A stretch of 64,000 nt of DNA from Zygnema cylindricum (taxonomy: Eukaryota > Streptophyta > Zygnematophyceae > Zygnematales > Zygnemataceae): assembly GCA_037447655.1 (NCBI GenBank), contig JBBHKE010002650.1, positions 1-64,000 on the forward strand. Reading direction: 5' to 3'. How positions within the stretch are numbered: the stretch's first letter is position 1; each line of letters begins with the position of its first letter. Under the pieces are notes generated by a model, which did not search any database, was not told the origin of the DNA, and worked only from the letters and a program-made list of their open reading frames with translations. Below are positions 22,811 through 35,401 of the stretch, piece after piece. A program made the position numbers and the translations under genes.

Positions 22811-24880
22811 TGTTGATAGTTATGTGTTTTCTATGTTTGTTTTAGGATAGAAAAGTAGTAGAGGCAGTCTGCCTCTAACCTCTTTCTCCAAGCCCCCACA
22901 CTTGTTGTAGTCACTAAAGGCTGAAGAGGGAGCTAGAGCCATGGCTGCCTAAGCTATCTAAAGAGACAGGAATAGATAATAGGTATGTTTACTAAAAAGG
23001 TATTTGACGGACCCAAGAATTGATCCTTGTACCTACCTTCCGTCAAACATCGCGTAGACGTTAGCTTTGTACATTTAGTCTAGGACAATTGCTAGGACAT
23101 GTAGGTTTTGATAAATATTTAAGTAGTTACAGGTAGGGTTGTCCATTTAACTGGATTACGGTATATAGGGCATAAAAACAGTTGTACTTTTAGTACCGGA
23201 CGAAATAAATAGTACGGTTATTTTTATGACGGTCTATTTTAAATGGCGATGTAAATCGGACATCCGTGGTTAGCAAAAACATCGCGGAAAGGACAATTTG
23301 GTAGTTTGTAGACGCTGCCACTCGGGATGACACGTGGCAATATCATACTGGCTTACAATATTTCCAGAACGGAAGAAAACAAATCCGAAAGTGACAAATG
23401 TCGCACTATGGCGATTTCATACAATGTACGTACAGAAAGTACTCTGGCACTTTTACTTTCTTGTACAGTACCGTTTTTTAGATGTGGCGTGACCTAGAGC
23501 CACGTGGAGAGATAATATTTGGCAGCACAAATTCTAGGAATTAAAAGAACGAGTTCGGATAAGACACGTGCTAGTTTTTGGCCATGTCGTACGATGGCCG
23601 TACAAAAGGTACAACGGCACCTATACCTTTATGTACTATCTTGTCATTGGTTCGTACTTTAGTAGTAAGGGGCTAAGAGAAGGGTTTTTTAGAATTATAA
23701 TATTTGTGGTAGGTAGCTGCCTCTCCCAAAGAGCACCTTGTATAAATGGTAAACTTTGGCCAACCATAAGGGTTTGTCCCCATGTACTTGTAACTTAGCT
23801 AACTTACTTTGTATTTTAGCGCGGATCCGTCGGACCCGCTTTTCACGTGTCCCTATGTTTGTAATGATGAAATCGTAACTTACGCATATGACGATTGTAT
23901 ACGTCAGTCAACCTCTACAATCTGTGGTCACACGATATTTTTTGGAAGTGCTTGTGACGTCGCATGTCATACCGTGACATTGTAGACGTAGCGCATTCCA
24001 ACCTGTGCCGTTTCACGGTTGAAGACAAGGCGCTTTGCCTTTGCGACTCCTGTCCGATCGACGTGAAATGGCATCTGAATTTGAAAACCCCTGCAAAAAA
24101 GAAATCCGTAATGGACGAAAACGGACAAATCCAAACAAATTGTGTACTTTTATTTGTCGTATTATAATGCAAACGGACAAAAAATAGCGAATTCTGTCCT
24201 TTTATTTGTCCTTAGAAATCGTATGAAAATTTTTCGAATATTACGACACGTTTGAATATATGTTCCTATTTGTTTATAGAAAATCCCTAGTTTTAAAACA
24301 CATCGCGTATGTGTTTTAAAGATAAGGTTGAAGATGACGTTTTTTGTCGTCAAAGTGGGTCGAAAAACACAAGATGACAAATTTTTGTACATCGTAAGTT
24401 AGAGGATGACACAAATTATACTCTACAAATTTGTGATTCCTTCGTACGGTTCGAACTTAGGTAGTACGGCGCTAAGTTTTACAGCAAAACGACAGAAAAA
24501 AACCCTTACTTATGCACATGGGGACATACCCTAACTATCAACACAATTGACCAATTTCAGTGATTTTTGTTGCTGCGGACTCAAGGGAGTCCAAGCTACA
24601 CAGAGGTGTATTCGGTCTGAGTTTTTGACTGCCTCGGTGGCTAGAATTATAATGGAAAGTCAAAGTGGGTGAATGTGTCTAAATATCATATTCTAACTTT
24701 GCATTCTCTGGTGGAACTGAGCACACAAAATGTCTTATTTCACAAGGGTGAAGTTGTAATGGGGTTTTGATTGTCAAGGGGTCAATCATTTGGGTTTATA
24801 TAAACTTGGAGTTGGCACTATCTAGATTTACTTCTTTTGATCTGCGAATTTTGTGTGGCAATGGAGCCCATTGAATTTCA
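22811..24880 (+). repeat. Copia LTR L9, mosaic, split by element H2
   Basis: Starts TGTTGATAGTTATG and ends GAATTTCA. The antisense tRNA-like module is at 23006-23086. U3 contains the hairpin/G-box block twice (23325-23470 and 23490-23640) with different sequences, as if two LTRs had recombined. A TATA box is at 23741. Element H2 interrupts it at 23767-24534. No 5-base duplication flanks the LTR. Confidence 0.78.
23767..24534. mobile_element. Harbinger-like non-autonomous element H2
   Basis: 762 bases (23770-24531) with inverted termini GGGTTTGTCCCCATGT and ACATGGGGACATACCC, flanked by TAA at 23767-23769 and 24532-24534. Removing it and one TAA restores the LTR sequence CCATAACTATC seen in sister LTRs, which proves the insertion boundaries. 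Same family as H1 and H3. No transposase. Confidence 0.85.
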
Positions 24881-27565
24881 CGGAAGGTCAATAGTTGACA
24901 ACTTCATTTTTTAACATAGGTTGGAGAGTCGATTGAAAAGAATCTATGGGGTTTTGTTATTCAAACACCGAAATTTCGTGAATTCTTTGATAACAGACTC
25001 ATTTCTCTCGGTGTCTTAGAGTCTCCAAATGTTTAGAAGAATGGTACACGCTTAGGATTTGCGACCAAACGGATTGCAGCCCGGGCTGCCTAAATAGCTT
25101 GCAGCTGGTTGACGTAGCCACTTCCCGGTGCCTGTATTTCATGTCATATGTGAAGGTGGTTGTCACAGGTGTTGCAGCCGCTGCAACCAAGTCGGCTTCC
25201 GTTTGTAACACTTCCGCATCGAGAGCTTGATCCGAGATCTTGATGTTAGTAGCCATCAAGAGTGGTTGTCGCTCCTTGTAGTTAGCCAATGCCACTCAAG
25301 AAAGGTAATTGACCATCATAAGGAAAAAGGTAGTCTCGAAGTCATTTGGAATGGCCCCTCCCTTGTATTTGTTAATCTCAGATTGGGTGAATGAATTCTA
25401 AAGCAATTCAAAGTCAGAAAAGGCGATTCTCGAGCTGTCTCCCTTGAAGATTTTGACGTCCCCCATTTCCTTTTCTTCCACGGCAAGACTGGTTAATAGG
25501 GGAGAAAAAGGCCTAGTGGGAAAGACAAATCGAGTTTGCGAAATTGCTTCGGATCTACATCTTTTAGATCCGAACTGCTTCCTCCTCCGATAGGATGGAG
25601 GGTGTAACATTTGGGATCATTTCCCCCACAAAGGATGGTCTCACTTATAAAGGATTTGTTGGAGTTATGGCTCCTCTATATCCTTGAGAGTATAGCCTTT
25701 CCCTTAAAATTGTCTCCACTGATGGGATATGGAGACCAGGTCGGCCCAAAGGTCTTTGGTAACTTAAGGGCAACAGGGACAAAAACAGCTGGGGCCCTTT
25801 TGGGAAGGGCGTCTGTCTTCGGGATTCGCATCTCGGATGCCTCGCGAGGTGGATTTCTTAAGCTAGAAGAAGAAGAACGCTTGTGAGGAGGGGAGTAGGC
25901 GTGGATGTCCTATTTTTAGGGTAAGACACGTGGGTCAGGCGACCCACGGATTTGCAGCGAAGAAATGGATGGAGAAACAGAGGAGGCGTGGGGTGGTGAT
26001 GGAGGAGGAGTGGAAAGCCCGAGGGAAATGTGTAATCTCTTATCGGGTTGGAGTTGCACCACGGCTTCCACAATAGAAGATCCAGCCACCGAGACAAAGG
26101 TAGGGCGCTTAGTTGAAACGGCGACCAAGTTACCTGGTAGATCTGCACCCCAGCCCCTCTCCGTTAGGCCCTACTATTTCCTCCCCTTCCCGCTGAAGAG
26201 GAAATTAGTGTCTTTGTCTCGGTGAAGTCCTAGGTGTTTTTGTCGCAAGAGAAGTTCCTCATCCCTGGGCTGGTCTTTCAGCAAGGGGACCTATCCTAAG
26301 AGGATGAGCTACCTGTCTGCTAGAGATTCCCCCTGATCTCCGTCTAGCCTCTTGAATGAGACGTTGTTCGTATTCTAGTGCCCTCTTCCTTTCCTCTTCA
26401 AGAGCTTCCTTGTCTATCGTGACGAGTCCGACCCTCGCCATAGCCTTACTCTGCGACCGCAGGATAACAACGAGTTTTTGTGTGCTGGTAACCACTCCGA
26501 GAGATTAGCAATCCCCAAACCCGACACCTTGAGGTTGGTGGGTCTTTAACGCCAAAACCCTTTGGAAGGTTGAACAATTGGTATTAAAAGAGACTGTGAG
26601 CTAGGAGAAAATAAGGCGAAGGGGAGGAACAGCTCCTCTTTAGGTGGAGGAGTAAACTTGCCCTTGCAGTTTTGAGTGTCGAACCTGTACCCTTTGTTGG
26701 GCTCTAGTAACCCCCGCTTGCCAGTTCCTTCCCCAGCCTATGCCCGAGAGGTCCCCCGGCCCCCAGACGGTCCACTGGTGGCAGTGTCCTGAGATTGAGT
26801 GGGCTAATGGTGTGAAGTTGATGGCATCCACTGTTGCTCCCGGGTTGAGATTAAAGAGCCGCTCTCAGACGAACTGCTCACGATTTCCAATAAACCTCCC
26901 ATTGGGCGTATAATCTTGGCACGGTCTATTCTAGCGACTCGCTACACCAACTCTTTAACATTTTACTCATGGATATTTTGAAAAGCTAAGATTTCCTTCT
27001 GACCTGGCCGGTTAGGATCTCCCAGAATTTCCCAGTCCATGTTCATCTCCACCTTTCGAGCCTCAGATCTTGTAGAGCGCCATATTTTGGGAAGGGGACC
27101 AAGGACCACTTCCTTATGGGCTCACCCTTTCTTCCGAGATTTAGGAGATAACGCCTGTTTCTCTATTTTTTCCGTGGCTAGAGCCTTGGCAGCTTCGGAC
27201 AACGTAGGGAAGTTTTGGGAGAAAAGATACGTGGAGGCAGTGGAGATGGTTTCTTCACTGTCTATTTTGGAGGAGTCTAAGCTATAATAGCCTCAGACAT
27301 CATTCCCTTAAGGAACTGTTGTATGTTTATGGTGGAGGCAAAGGGGGCTGATTCCTCGGGCACCTGTGACTCTTCCTTTTGTGCCACCGTCTGTTTCCGC
27401 TCTTTTTCTTCCGATCCACGCTCTGAAATCTCTCATCCCTCTATGAGGATAGGGAGAAAAAGAATAGAAATAATAAGAAAAACTTAGCTCAATTCTACAA
27501 GATAGCTCTTACAGTCAAAGCTCCTAACCCCTCTAATTCAAGCGGACAAGGTTGCTTTTCAATAC
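24881..27565 (-). pseudogene. Gypsy G1 gag-like region, proximal part
   Basis: Minus-strand frames: 26259-26495 (KEALEEERKRALEYEQRL, a probable coiled coil), 25398-25610 (ending DSSRIAFSDFELL) and 24999-25295 (DQALDAEVLQTEADLVAAAA). Together they read as a degenerate Gypsy gag with a disordered N-terminus. The 5' LTR (A) lies directly upstream on the minus strand. No CCHC motif was found, so gag is inferred from context and composition. Confidence 0.5.
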
Positions 27566-28742
27566 TGTACTTCATCTACTAGAGGTCTTTCACACTTGCT
27601 CCCTCAAAACTCACTGTTTTGATCAATGGGATGGCACTCTTCTCCGAGAATGTCACGCCAAAGCATAAAGTAACTACCAACAAAGACACAAATGCACCAC
27701 CACGTATATATATAGAAAGAATATGATTGGCTGTTTCAGATTTAACAATATTCCCTTGCCTCAGAAAAGAGAATAAAAGATAGAAGATATGAAATATGGC
27801 AAAGCAAGTTCAACATACTCGGAAATAAACGACGACAAAGAGAAAAGGTGAAACCTCTCTCGATGGTACCGCAAATAGGCATGATCCTCCTTCACCCCTC
27901 GGTATCCGCGACCCGGAACCGACTGGACTCTCCTCGGTCTCCAACAACAAAAGTCAAAAAATCACCCAAATGGGAAAAAAAAGTCAACTAACCGGCTGGA
28001 GTATGATTTTCTACACAAGACACATCCAAAACCAAGATGGCAATAGAGTTAAACAAATCAAAAGTTCTCTAAATAAGGTTTGTTGGAATTTTTAAGGTTT
28101 TTCTCAAGAGACAGTATTGAAAAGCAACCTGTCTCCTCCGACCCCAAGTGCCTTATACATCAAAAGTTTGTCCACACTCCGGTCAAAGAATTCAAAGTTC
28201 TACTGTTAACTTATGAGCGGCAAGCCAGTGTAACCGAATTGATATAAGACAAATTAATCCGTACTACACGCGGGGCAAAAGTTGTGCTTCTAATTGCGGC
28301 TAGATCTATAGTCAAAACTTCACTAGTTTTTCCACTATTGTAAGACAAAGTCTTGAAAAGGACACGAAAGTGACAGACTTTGCCCTAAGGTAATTAATAG
28401 CCCAATGGTTAGCTGACCCTAAACGGAATTCCCACTAACAGCTAACAACGTAATCTAGAGGCAAATCCGAAAAGTTACGTGGCAATCCACAATGTATCCC
28501 CCACGAGGGCAAGTGGAAAATGGTTCCATGTTACAGAAAGGCAATCTTGGAGACGGAATAACTTGGCTGTTCGGCCTCCGTTAGGCTCGAAATATAGTGC
28601 GTTCTGTTTAGTTTGGAAAATACAAGAATGTGGTTTGGATGGGTGCACTCCTTCTTCGTGCTCCGATGACTGTACAAGGGAAAAAAGGAGTCGGAAGTCC
28701 TTGGTGATATAAAAGAGTGTCGGAAACGCACACGAGCTTGAC
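27566..28742 (-). repeat. Gypsy G-family LTR A (5' LTR of G1), truncated
   Basis: Over about 1.1 kb it matches LTR B (30387-31852): shared blocks include GATGGTACCGCAAATAGG and GATCCTCCTTCACCCCTCG. The inner boundary begins TGTACTTC on the plus strand, so the LTR ends ...GAAGTACA. Similarity to B is lost after about 28742. Bases 28743-28808 are unassigned. Confidence 0.75.
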
Positions 28743-28808
28743 AGCTTTTGAATTCCATAATCATTTAAATGAGCTAACTTTTCTTCAATCGCGTGCTCAA
28801 CTGCGTTT

Positions 28809-29819
28809 TGTAACTCTGAGATCCCATAAGTCCTCAGAGTGGGCAGCTCACACGAAGCCTCTAGGATAACCCTCACACCTTGGAGTTTCAACAAAAAAAT
28901 GCCACCTTGGAAGACAATAACTCTAACCAATTTCACCCCTATGAAAAGAAGACTCGCGTCAGTCGATAGCTAAAAAAATGGCTTAATTTGCTCCCCTAAG
29001 TAGTAAGTTATGAAAGGTTAATGTTCACCTTTTGTACAAAAGCACTCTGAGAGAGTGGCGACTACCTATTATATTTCCAAGTCCTATACCCCTCTGTAAA
29101 CCCTCTACTACTAGATTACCACACCAATCAAAGCATTGTATCGTACATAAATGTACATGTGTCAATGAACTTTTTGTACAACCATTGCACGACATGGCCA
29201 AAATGTTGACGTTTGTGTGATCCGAATTTGTTCTCATACTCTCCGGAGATGCCGCAAACAAATAGGATGTCGTCACATATCCCTTGGTGTTGCGGTGATC
29301 AAAAGCCACCAAAACGCCCACTACGTGATTTCGGCTCCTAGCTTGGCCGTCTGATCAAACCGACTTTTAATTATAGCCGTCGAAACATATCTGGGATGTA
29401 TTTGTATTGTGCATTACCCTAATTTGTATTAGACATAAATGCTTCTATATGCTACGAATCTGGTCATCCATTTAAATGAATTTCTCAACCTGTATTTGTT
29501 CAGGTAATTATCACACCCTATATATCTCAACACTAGTCCTAGACTATAGGACAACGCTAACGGCCACTTTGACAAATGATAGGTACCAAGATCAAATCTT
29601 GGGTCTGTCAAACCTTTTGGTAAATCTATTAAGATCATGCTCCCTATCTCTATAGACAGCTTAGGCAGCCATGGCTTTAGCTCTCTCACTAGCCTTAAAT
29701 GACAACGGCAAGTGTGGGGGTTTAAGAGAGGAGTTAGAGGCAGACTACCTCCCTTTCTTTATTGCTTTATATCACAATGTAAACTTAGAAAATATAAAAA
29801 AAAAAAATTATTTTATTAT
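28809..29819 (-). repeat. Copia LTR L10 (3' LTR of fragment C6)
   Basis: Minus-strand LTR; end TGTAACTCTGAG at 28809. The tRNA-like module is on the plus strand at 29531-29613 with a perfect five-pair stem CCAAG/CTTGG around ATCAAAT. The start of the LTR is blurred by an A/T-rich run. Next to it on the right is the reverse polypurine tract CTCCCCTTA. Confidence 0.78.
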
Positions 29820-30077
29820 CTCCCCTTATTCTCTAGTCTTAATTTTGAAACCACACTTCTCTTTGAAAAAAATTAATTAAGGGGAAGGTATAGGTTTGGT
29901 CATTATATCTGCAACCATCTCACTATCTGGTCTATACACTAAGCTGATTATCTATTTTTTGCCTTCTCTCTAGCAAAGCTGAGTCTAATGTCCATATGCT
30001 TTGCTTTGAAGTGATGTTTGGGATTGGCAACAATGACAATGGCTGCCTGTCTTTCATAAAATATATTTTCTGCACAC
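29820..30077 (-). pseudogene. Copia C6 RNase H fragment
   Basis: The minus-strand frame has ERQAAIVIVANPKHHFKAKHM and DIRLSFAREK, the C-terminal Copia RNase H. Only this stub and its LTR remain; it abuts Gypsy LTR sequence at about 30078. Confidence 0.8.
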
Positions 30078-30381
30078 CACTCGTAACATGTCCAAGTTGT
30101 CGCCGTGTCTTCGAAGAACATAAGAGAAGAGCCTAGTGCCATATAGTGTGCATTAGAGTCCTGGAAATAACCCCCAAAATGCAGATGCTTTCCATAATGA
30201 TCATCATGCCCATTTCTGCCAACATCCCTCCCTCAAACATGCATGCAACATAGGGAAGACAATCGGATAGGAAATAAGAATGAGTGCATGGGGAGGCGAG
30301 AAGATATTTCCTCTCTTCCCTTCCTTTCCCCACTTTGCCAGGGAAAGGGAGTGGGTATTCAAACTTTGGATTGATCTCCCA
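30078..30381 (-). repeat. Partial Gypsy G-family LTR (start only)
   Basis: About 300 bases matching the first part of LTR B (31570-31852), including GACAATCGGA and AATAAGAATGAGTGCATGGG. It ends ...CTCCCA, the reverse of the LTR start TGGGAG. Five bases (ATTTT) separate it from LTR B. Confidence 0.7.
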
Positions 30382-30386
30382 ATTTT

Positions 30387-31852
30387 TGTGCTTATTCCAG
30401 AATAAGTCTTTAACACTTATACCCTTAAAACCCACTGTTCTGATCAAAAGGGGTTTGCAGTCTACTCCGGCCAAGTAACGCCCAAACAAAAAGGTAACTA
30501 CAAACGAAGATACAAATAAACCACCACGTAGAAATATAGAAAGAAATATAATTGGCTTTTTCAGATTTAACAAATATCACCTTGCTCCTGAAAATAGAAT
30601 AAAACATAAAATATATGAAATATGGCGAAGCAAACTCAACATACCCCGGAAATCAACGATGACAATGAGAAAAGGCGAAACCTCTCCCGATGGTACCGCA
30701 AATAGGTATGATCCTCCTTCACCCCTCGATGTTCGCAACCCAAAACTGACTGGACTCTCCTCGGTTTCAAACAACAAAAGTCCAAAAATAACCCAAAAGG
30801 AAGATAGTGCTAACTAACCGCCCAAACTATGATTTCCACACAAGACAAATCCAAAACCAAGATGGGAATAAATTCAAAACAAAAGAAAATATCTTCAAAG
30901 GAGGTTTGTTGGAATTTCCGAGGGTTTTCTCAGGAGACAATACTAAAAAGCAGCCTGTCTCCTTTGGCCCAAATTACCTTATACTTCAAAAGTTTGTCCA
31001 ATCTCAGGTCCAAAAAGTTAGCTGCGCTGTTAACGAATGAACGGCAAGAAATTGTAACTGAACTGACATAAGAAAAATGAATCTGTACTACACGAAAGGC
31101 AAGAAGTTGTGCTTCTAACAGCGGCTAGATCCGCAGCCGGAACTCAATATTTGTTCCAATATGGTAAAACAAAGTCCTGAAAAGGACACGGAAGTTCCAA
31201 ACTTTGACCTAAGGTAATTAATAGCCCAAAGATTAGCTGAGCCTAAACGGAATTCCCACTGATACCTAACAGCATAATCTAGAGGCAAATCCGAAAAGTT
31301 ACGTGGCAGCCCACAATGTACCCCCCACGAGAGCTAGTGGAAAATGGTTCTATGTAAGTGAAGGGCAATCTTGGAGACCGAATAACTTGGCTCTTCGGCC
31401 TCAATTAGGCACGAAATAAAGTGCGTTCTATGCAGTTTGGAGAATAAAAGAATCTTGTCTGGCTGGGTGCACTCCTTCTCTATTACTTCGATGACCGTAC
31501 AGGTGAAAAAAGTGGTTGGAAATCCTTGGTGATATAAAAGTGTGCCAAAAAAAACACACGAGCTTGATTGTTGTCGAACGTGCCTTGGAAGAACAAAAGA
31601 AGGGCCCACAACCCATAATTGTCTCCATCGGAGTCCTTCAAGCAACACCCAAATGCGGATGCTTCCTCTAAAAATGATCATGTCCACTACTGCCCACATC
31701 CCACCCAGAGACATGCATGCAAAATAGGTGAGACAATCGGACTAGGAATAAGAATGAGTGCATGGGAAGGGAAAAAGATATCTCCTCCCCCTTCCTTTCC
31801 CCACGTGACCGGGGAAAGGAATTTGGTTTTTAGAAATCGGGTTGATTTCCCA
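30387..31852 (-). repeat. Gypsy G-family LTR B (3' LTR of G2), about 1.47 kb
   Basis: On the minus strand it starts TGGGAAATC and ends AAGCACA. It is preceded by a purine tract (AAAGAGGGGGGAAAT), the expected polypurine tract of G2. Flanks are ATTTT on the left and ATTTC on the right, a possible imperfect duplication. Same family as LTR A. Confidence 0.75.
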
Positions 31853-33480
31853 ATTTCCCCCCTCTTTGTCAACTGTGACTAAGACATAAGAATAATTGCC
31901 CGCCCTATTCACAATTTCCGCAGAACCATATGCTGGACGGTAGAGTGCGGGGTTCCAAAGAGGAGGGGAGACACGCTCGATGCCAGCAATGACAACAGTG
32001 ATTGCAGATTAAGATAATGCCCAACTGAGAGGACGGATTGCATGTTGATGAACGAAAGGAGGATCGCCAAGTATGTAAAGTTGAAAGTGGGTTCGTCCTC
32101 CAATCCTCGAAGATGACAAGGGGCCACATTGATGTGATTCTCCTTAATTCTTCGACCATCCTTCCACTCTAATGCAAGAACCCCTTTGTTGGAAACTTCT
32201 ATCACTTTCAAAATTACCCGCCTTGCAGAAATATCAAGGGTGTCCTTCTTCTAATACAACCGATATACAAAGTCCCCCGGCATAAATTGTCGCTGTCGTG
32301 GAATGTAATTCGCGCTCACTCTCTGAGAATACCACAACTGATCCTTGTGATTAGCCTCCTGTAAATTACCCATGGCGAGAAGCATCTCTCGAAGGAATAT
32401 CTTGGCTTTATCGGCTATCAGTTTTTCGACAGTTCCCTTGTCATTTATCTTAGGGAGGATTACTCCTTAGGCCAAGGCAGCCCCAGGCAGGATGGGATGC
32501 TGATCAAATAAAATGAAGAAAGGACTATAAGAGTGGAGTGAAGCTTGTGTGCTGAATCTGTATCCCATGGCAATCTAAGGCACCCTACGGTCATATTCTC
32601 CCAAATCACTGCATATTTACGTAGTGACCACTTCTTTGTCTGTACGCACCTTTTGGCCAAGCCGTCGGCTTAGAGGTGGTCTCCGCTTTTCACTCGATGA
32701 TTGATGAGGAATATCTCTAAAAGATTGGTAAATTCTCAAAAAATTAGGTTTCTTTGTCCGTCAAAACCTCTTCATGCATCCCAAATTGTGATAACACCCA
32801 CTGCAAAAAGGCATCGGCAATTGACTTTGATTCCTTCCGGGGCAAAACCACCAACTCTATCTATTTGGAATAAGGTTCAATCATGACCAGCACAAAAAAG
32901 TTCCCCCTTCTTATAGTTGGAAGCAGTCTTAAAAGATCTAAAGACCACGGATTTAACATCGTCTGGATAGGAAGGGAATGAAGCTCAGTTTCGCCTTTTT
33001 TGTCAAAAGTTGCCTTTACTCTGTCGCACCAAGAGCAAGTTTACACAATTCGGTTGACTTGGGCCCGCAACGCGGCCCAGGGTTAAGAGCCTGTAACTAG
33101 GGAAGTGATCCGCTTCTGCCCAAAGTGTCCTCATTGCTGATAAAGATGAGTAACCACAAAATCTCTATTTGAGGGGAGACGAAGCACTTTCCTCGTGATG
33201 TCAGACCATTTCTATAAGAGAATGCCTAGGTCTCAAACATATGTCGTCATCCGGGTGTGCACTCGCGATAATTAAACTCCAACCAAGTGAGGAAGGGGAG
33301 AACCCTGCTGAATAGATTGGAGAGCATCAGAGTCGTTCCATATATTTTTATGCCCGGCTCCTATAGGCGCTTGTCCCTCCACGTGTGCCGCAAAATTTTA
33401 CAGTTTCCCCCGAGATAGGGGAAGCCAGATGACAGCGGAGGAAGCTCAAATGAGTCCCAAACTGATTTCTAGGTCCTCAT
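31853..33480 (-). pseudogene. Gypsy G2 integrase, decayed
   Basis: The minus strand, with several stops, shows the H2C2 zinc-domain remnant (GHFGQKRI ... CSWCDRVK, about 33000-33130), a core with VLTDKET, the YSPFFILFDQHPILPG segment, and a C-terminal GPY-like domain (LKVIEVSNKGVLALEWKDG, 31909-32211) ending APCHL. Integrase joins the DNA copy to the genome. Order and spacing fit Gypsy pol. Confidence 0.75.
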
Positions 33481-34508
33481 CATGCCGAGCCCGATAGAAT
33501 CCAGGGTGGAGGGATCAGGATTTCGCTAAGTCCATCAGTATTCCTTTGAATTTCCCCTAACCTGTGATCAACGCTAAAATCATATTCTTGCAAGATAAGG
33601 ACCCTTATGGCAATTTTACCGGTTAACTTACTGTTTTCCATGATCCATTTTTGCGGTAGATGGTCAGGAATCAGGGTGAAAAGGACCCCGTACCAAAAGG
33701 GCCTAAAATGCTGGATTGCCCAAATAGCTGCGAAGAGCTCTCCATAGTTACTTCTGTAACTTCCCTCAACTCGGTTATTGCTCCGGCTTACATAAGCCAC
33801 CACATATTCAGCTCCGGCGTCATCGACTTGAGCCAAAATCGCTCCTAATCTAAACCTGCTCCAATCAGTGTAAAGGAGGAAAGGACTTTGGTAATTAGGC
33901 ATCCGCAGCAGAGGGTGTTGATTTAGAGCATCCTTCAAGAACTGGAAGGCGATATGTTGCTCTTCGACCCTGTCCCTTCCTTGGTCCTTCCGCAATAACT
34001 GATTGAGGGGCTTGGCGTGACTACTAAACTCGGGGATAAACCATCGATAGTAGGTGGTTAAGCCTAGGAATGTGCGAAGGGCCGAAATGTCTTGAGGTGG
34101 GCGAAGAGCATCAAGGGTTGCCACCTTGACCATGTGGGGACCCATTGTTCCGAAGTCACTTCTTGTCCAAGGTAAATGATTTTTTCCACCCCAAAAATAC
34201 CTTTGCCCGGGTGGCATTTCAAGCTTATTGCTTGGAGTGCCCGGAGAAGGATCTCGACATGCTCCAGGTGTTCCTCAAAAGTCTTTGGGAATATGATGGC
34301 ATCATCAATATAGCACCCAACACAAAGAATTCCTCGAAGCACTTCGTCCATTGCCCGATGGAATTTCTGCCGGTGCATTCTTCAGCGTGAAAGGCATGTA
34401 ATTCCACTCATACAATCTAAAGCATGCCCCAAATGTCGTTCTCTCCCGGTGTTTTGGTTCCATGGCAATCTGGTGAAATTCGTGCAATTCTATGTCCCCT
34501 ATTTGGAC
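33481..34508 (-). pseudogene. Gypsy G2 reverse transcriptase and RNase H, partial
   Basis: RT core on the minus strand: FHRAMDEVLRGI, catalytic CYIDDAIIF (about 34310), then the thumb and RNase H in a 245-residue frame (33480-34217; TFLGLTTYYRWFIPEFSS, LYTDWSRF, AYVSRSNNRVEGSYRSNYGE). The N-terminal RT half is missing: the element ends at 34508 against a Copia LTR fragment. Confidence 0.85.
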
Positions 34509-34708
34509 TGCAAAATTTAATAAGCCTCTAGGTTGTTTTTCACTAACCCACTTTCAACTAGAACAGCTGCTACCCAAGTAGACATATAGACAATCTGACA
34601 GCACCCTTATGTATTTTGGACTCTCTTGAGTCCAAACAAAAAGAATCACTGAAAACGCCCAACCAAGCGATTAATTTTCAAATGGCAAAGCTGCCAATAG
34701 ACATCTTA
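34509..34708 (-). repeat. Copia LTR fragment L11
   Basis: Starts TGCAAAATTTAATAAGCC (reverse of an LTR end), and includes the GGACTC...GAGTCC-type stem and the AAAAAGAATCACTGAAAACG block seen in L12 and L15. It breaks off near the expected TATA region, at the border with GD1. Confidence 0.7.
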
Positions 34709-34724
34709 CCTGAACCTCCCGGTT

Positions 34725-35401
34725 CCCAAGCACGCTCGACAGTTCCTAACTGACCATCAACCCTTTCATGACCAACGATAAGCTTTCAAGGAAGCTTGCC
34801 CGATGGTCTTTAATTTTAAAAGAGTACGACGTTGAGATCATCCATCAGCCAAGTTTGTTAAGCTTGAACGCCGACGGGATTTCCTGGAATCCACTACCTC
34901 GGACCACCGATAACGGTGTCCGGCAAGATTTCGACGAGGACGAGGTACCGGCCATGTCGGTTGGTTCCTATATCACTTATTGTCTCTCTTCTATTCCTCA
35001 CCCTCGGCCAGCCACAGATCTGTGGCGCGACGGCCCATTAATCCTCTTCCTCTCCTCTCAAAAATTTCGCTCGGTACTACCGCCGAGGAGGAAGACCGAG
35101 TAAAGAAACGAGCCAAAAAAAAATATGTGTGGCTTGGCGGATCTTTACTTCGATTGCTAACGGACGGCAGTCATCGGCATGTCCCTGGCCAGCCGAGCGC
35201 TTGTCCTTCATTGAGCAGATACATACCGAGCTCGGCCACTACCAGACCAAGCGTACTTTGAGCCTTGTACAGGCCCGCTATTGGTGGTCCGAAATGCAAG
35301 CGGATGTGGCGGCCACTCTCCACAAATGCGCTACATGCAACCAGTTACGCACTTCTTTCTCTAATCGGCAGCTGTCTCTACAGCCATTGCCCATCACATG
35401 A
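34725..35401 (+). pseudogene. Gypsy GD1: RNase H tail and integrase zinc domain
   Basis: The RNase H C-terminus (ARWSLILKEYDVEIIHQPS, 34768-35103) is followed in another frame by an H2C2 domain (IHTELGHYQTKRTL ... CATCNQ, 35129-35401). This is a truncated sister copy of GD2 (compare 55920-56307); upstream genes of this copy are missing. Confidence 0.85.

Noticed and set aside
27039-27287. Plus-strand 82-codon frame in the G1 region
   Set aside because: Opposite to the gag-like minus-strand frame, with no recognisable domain.
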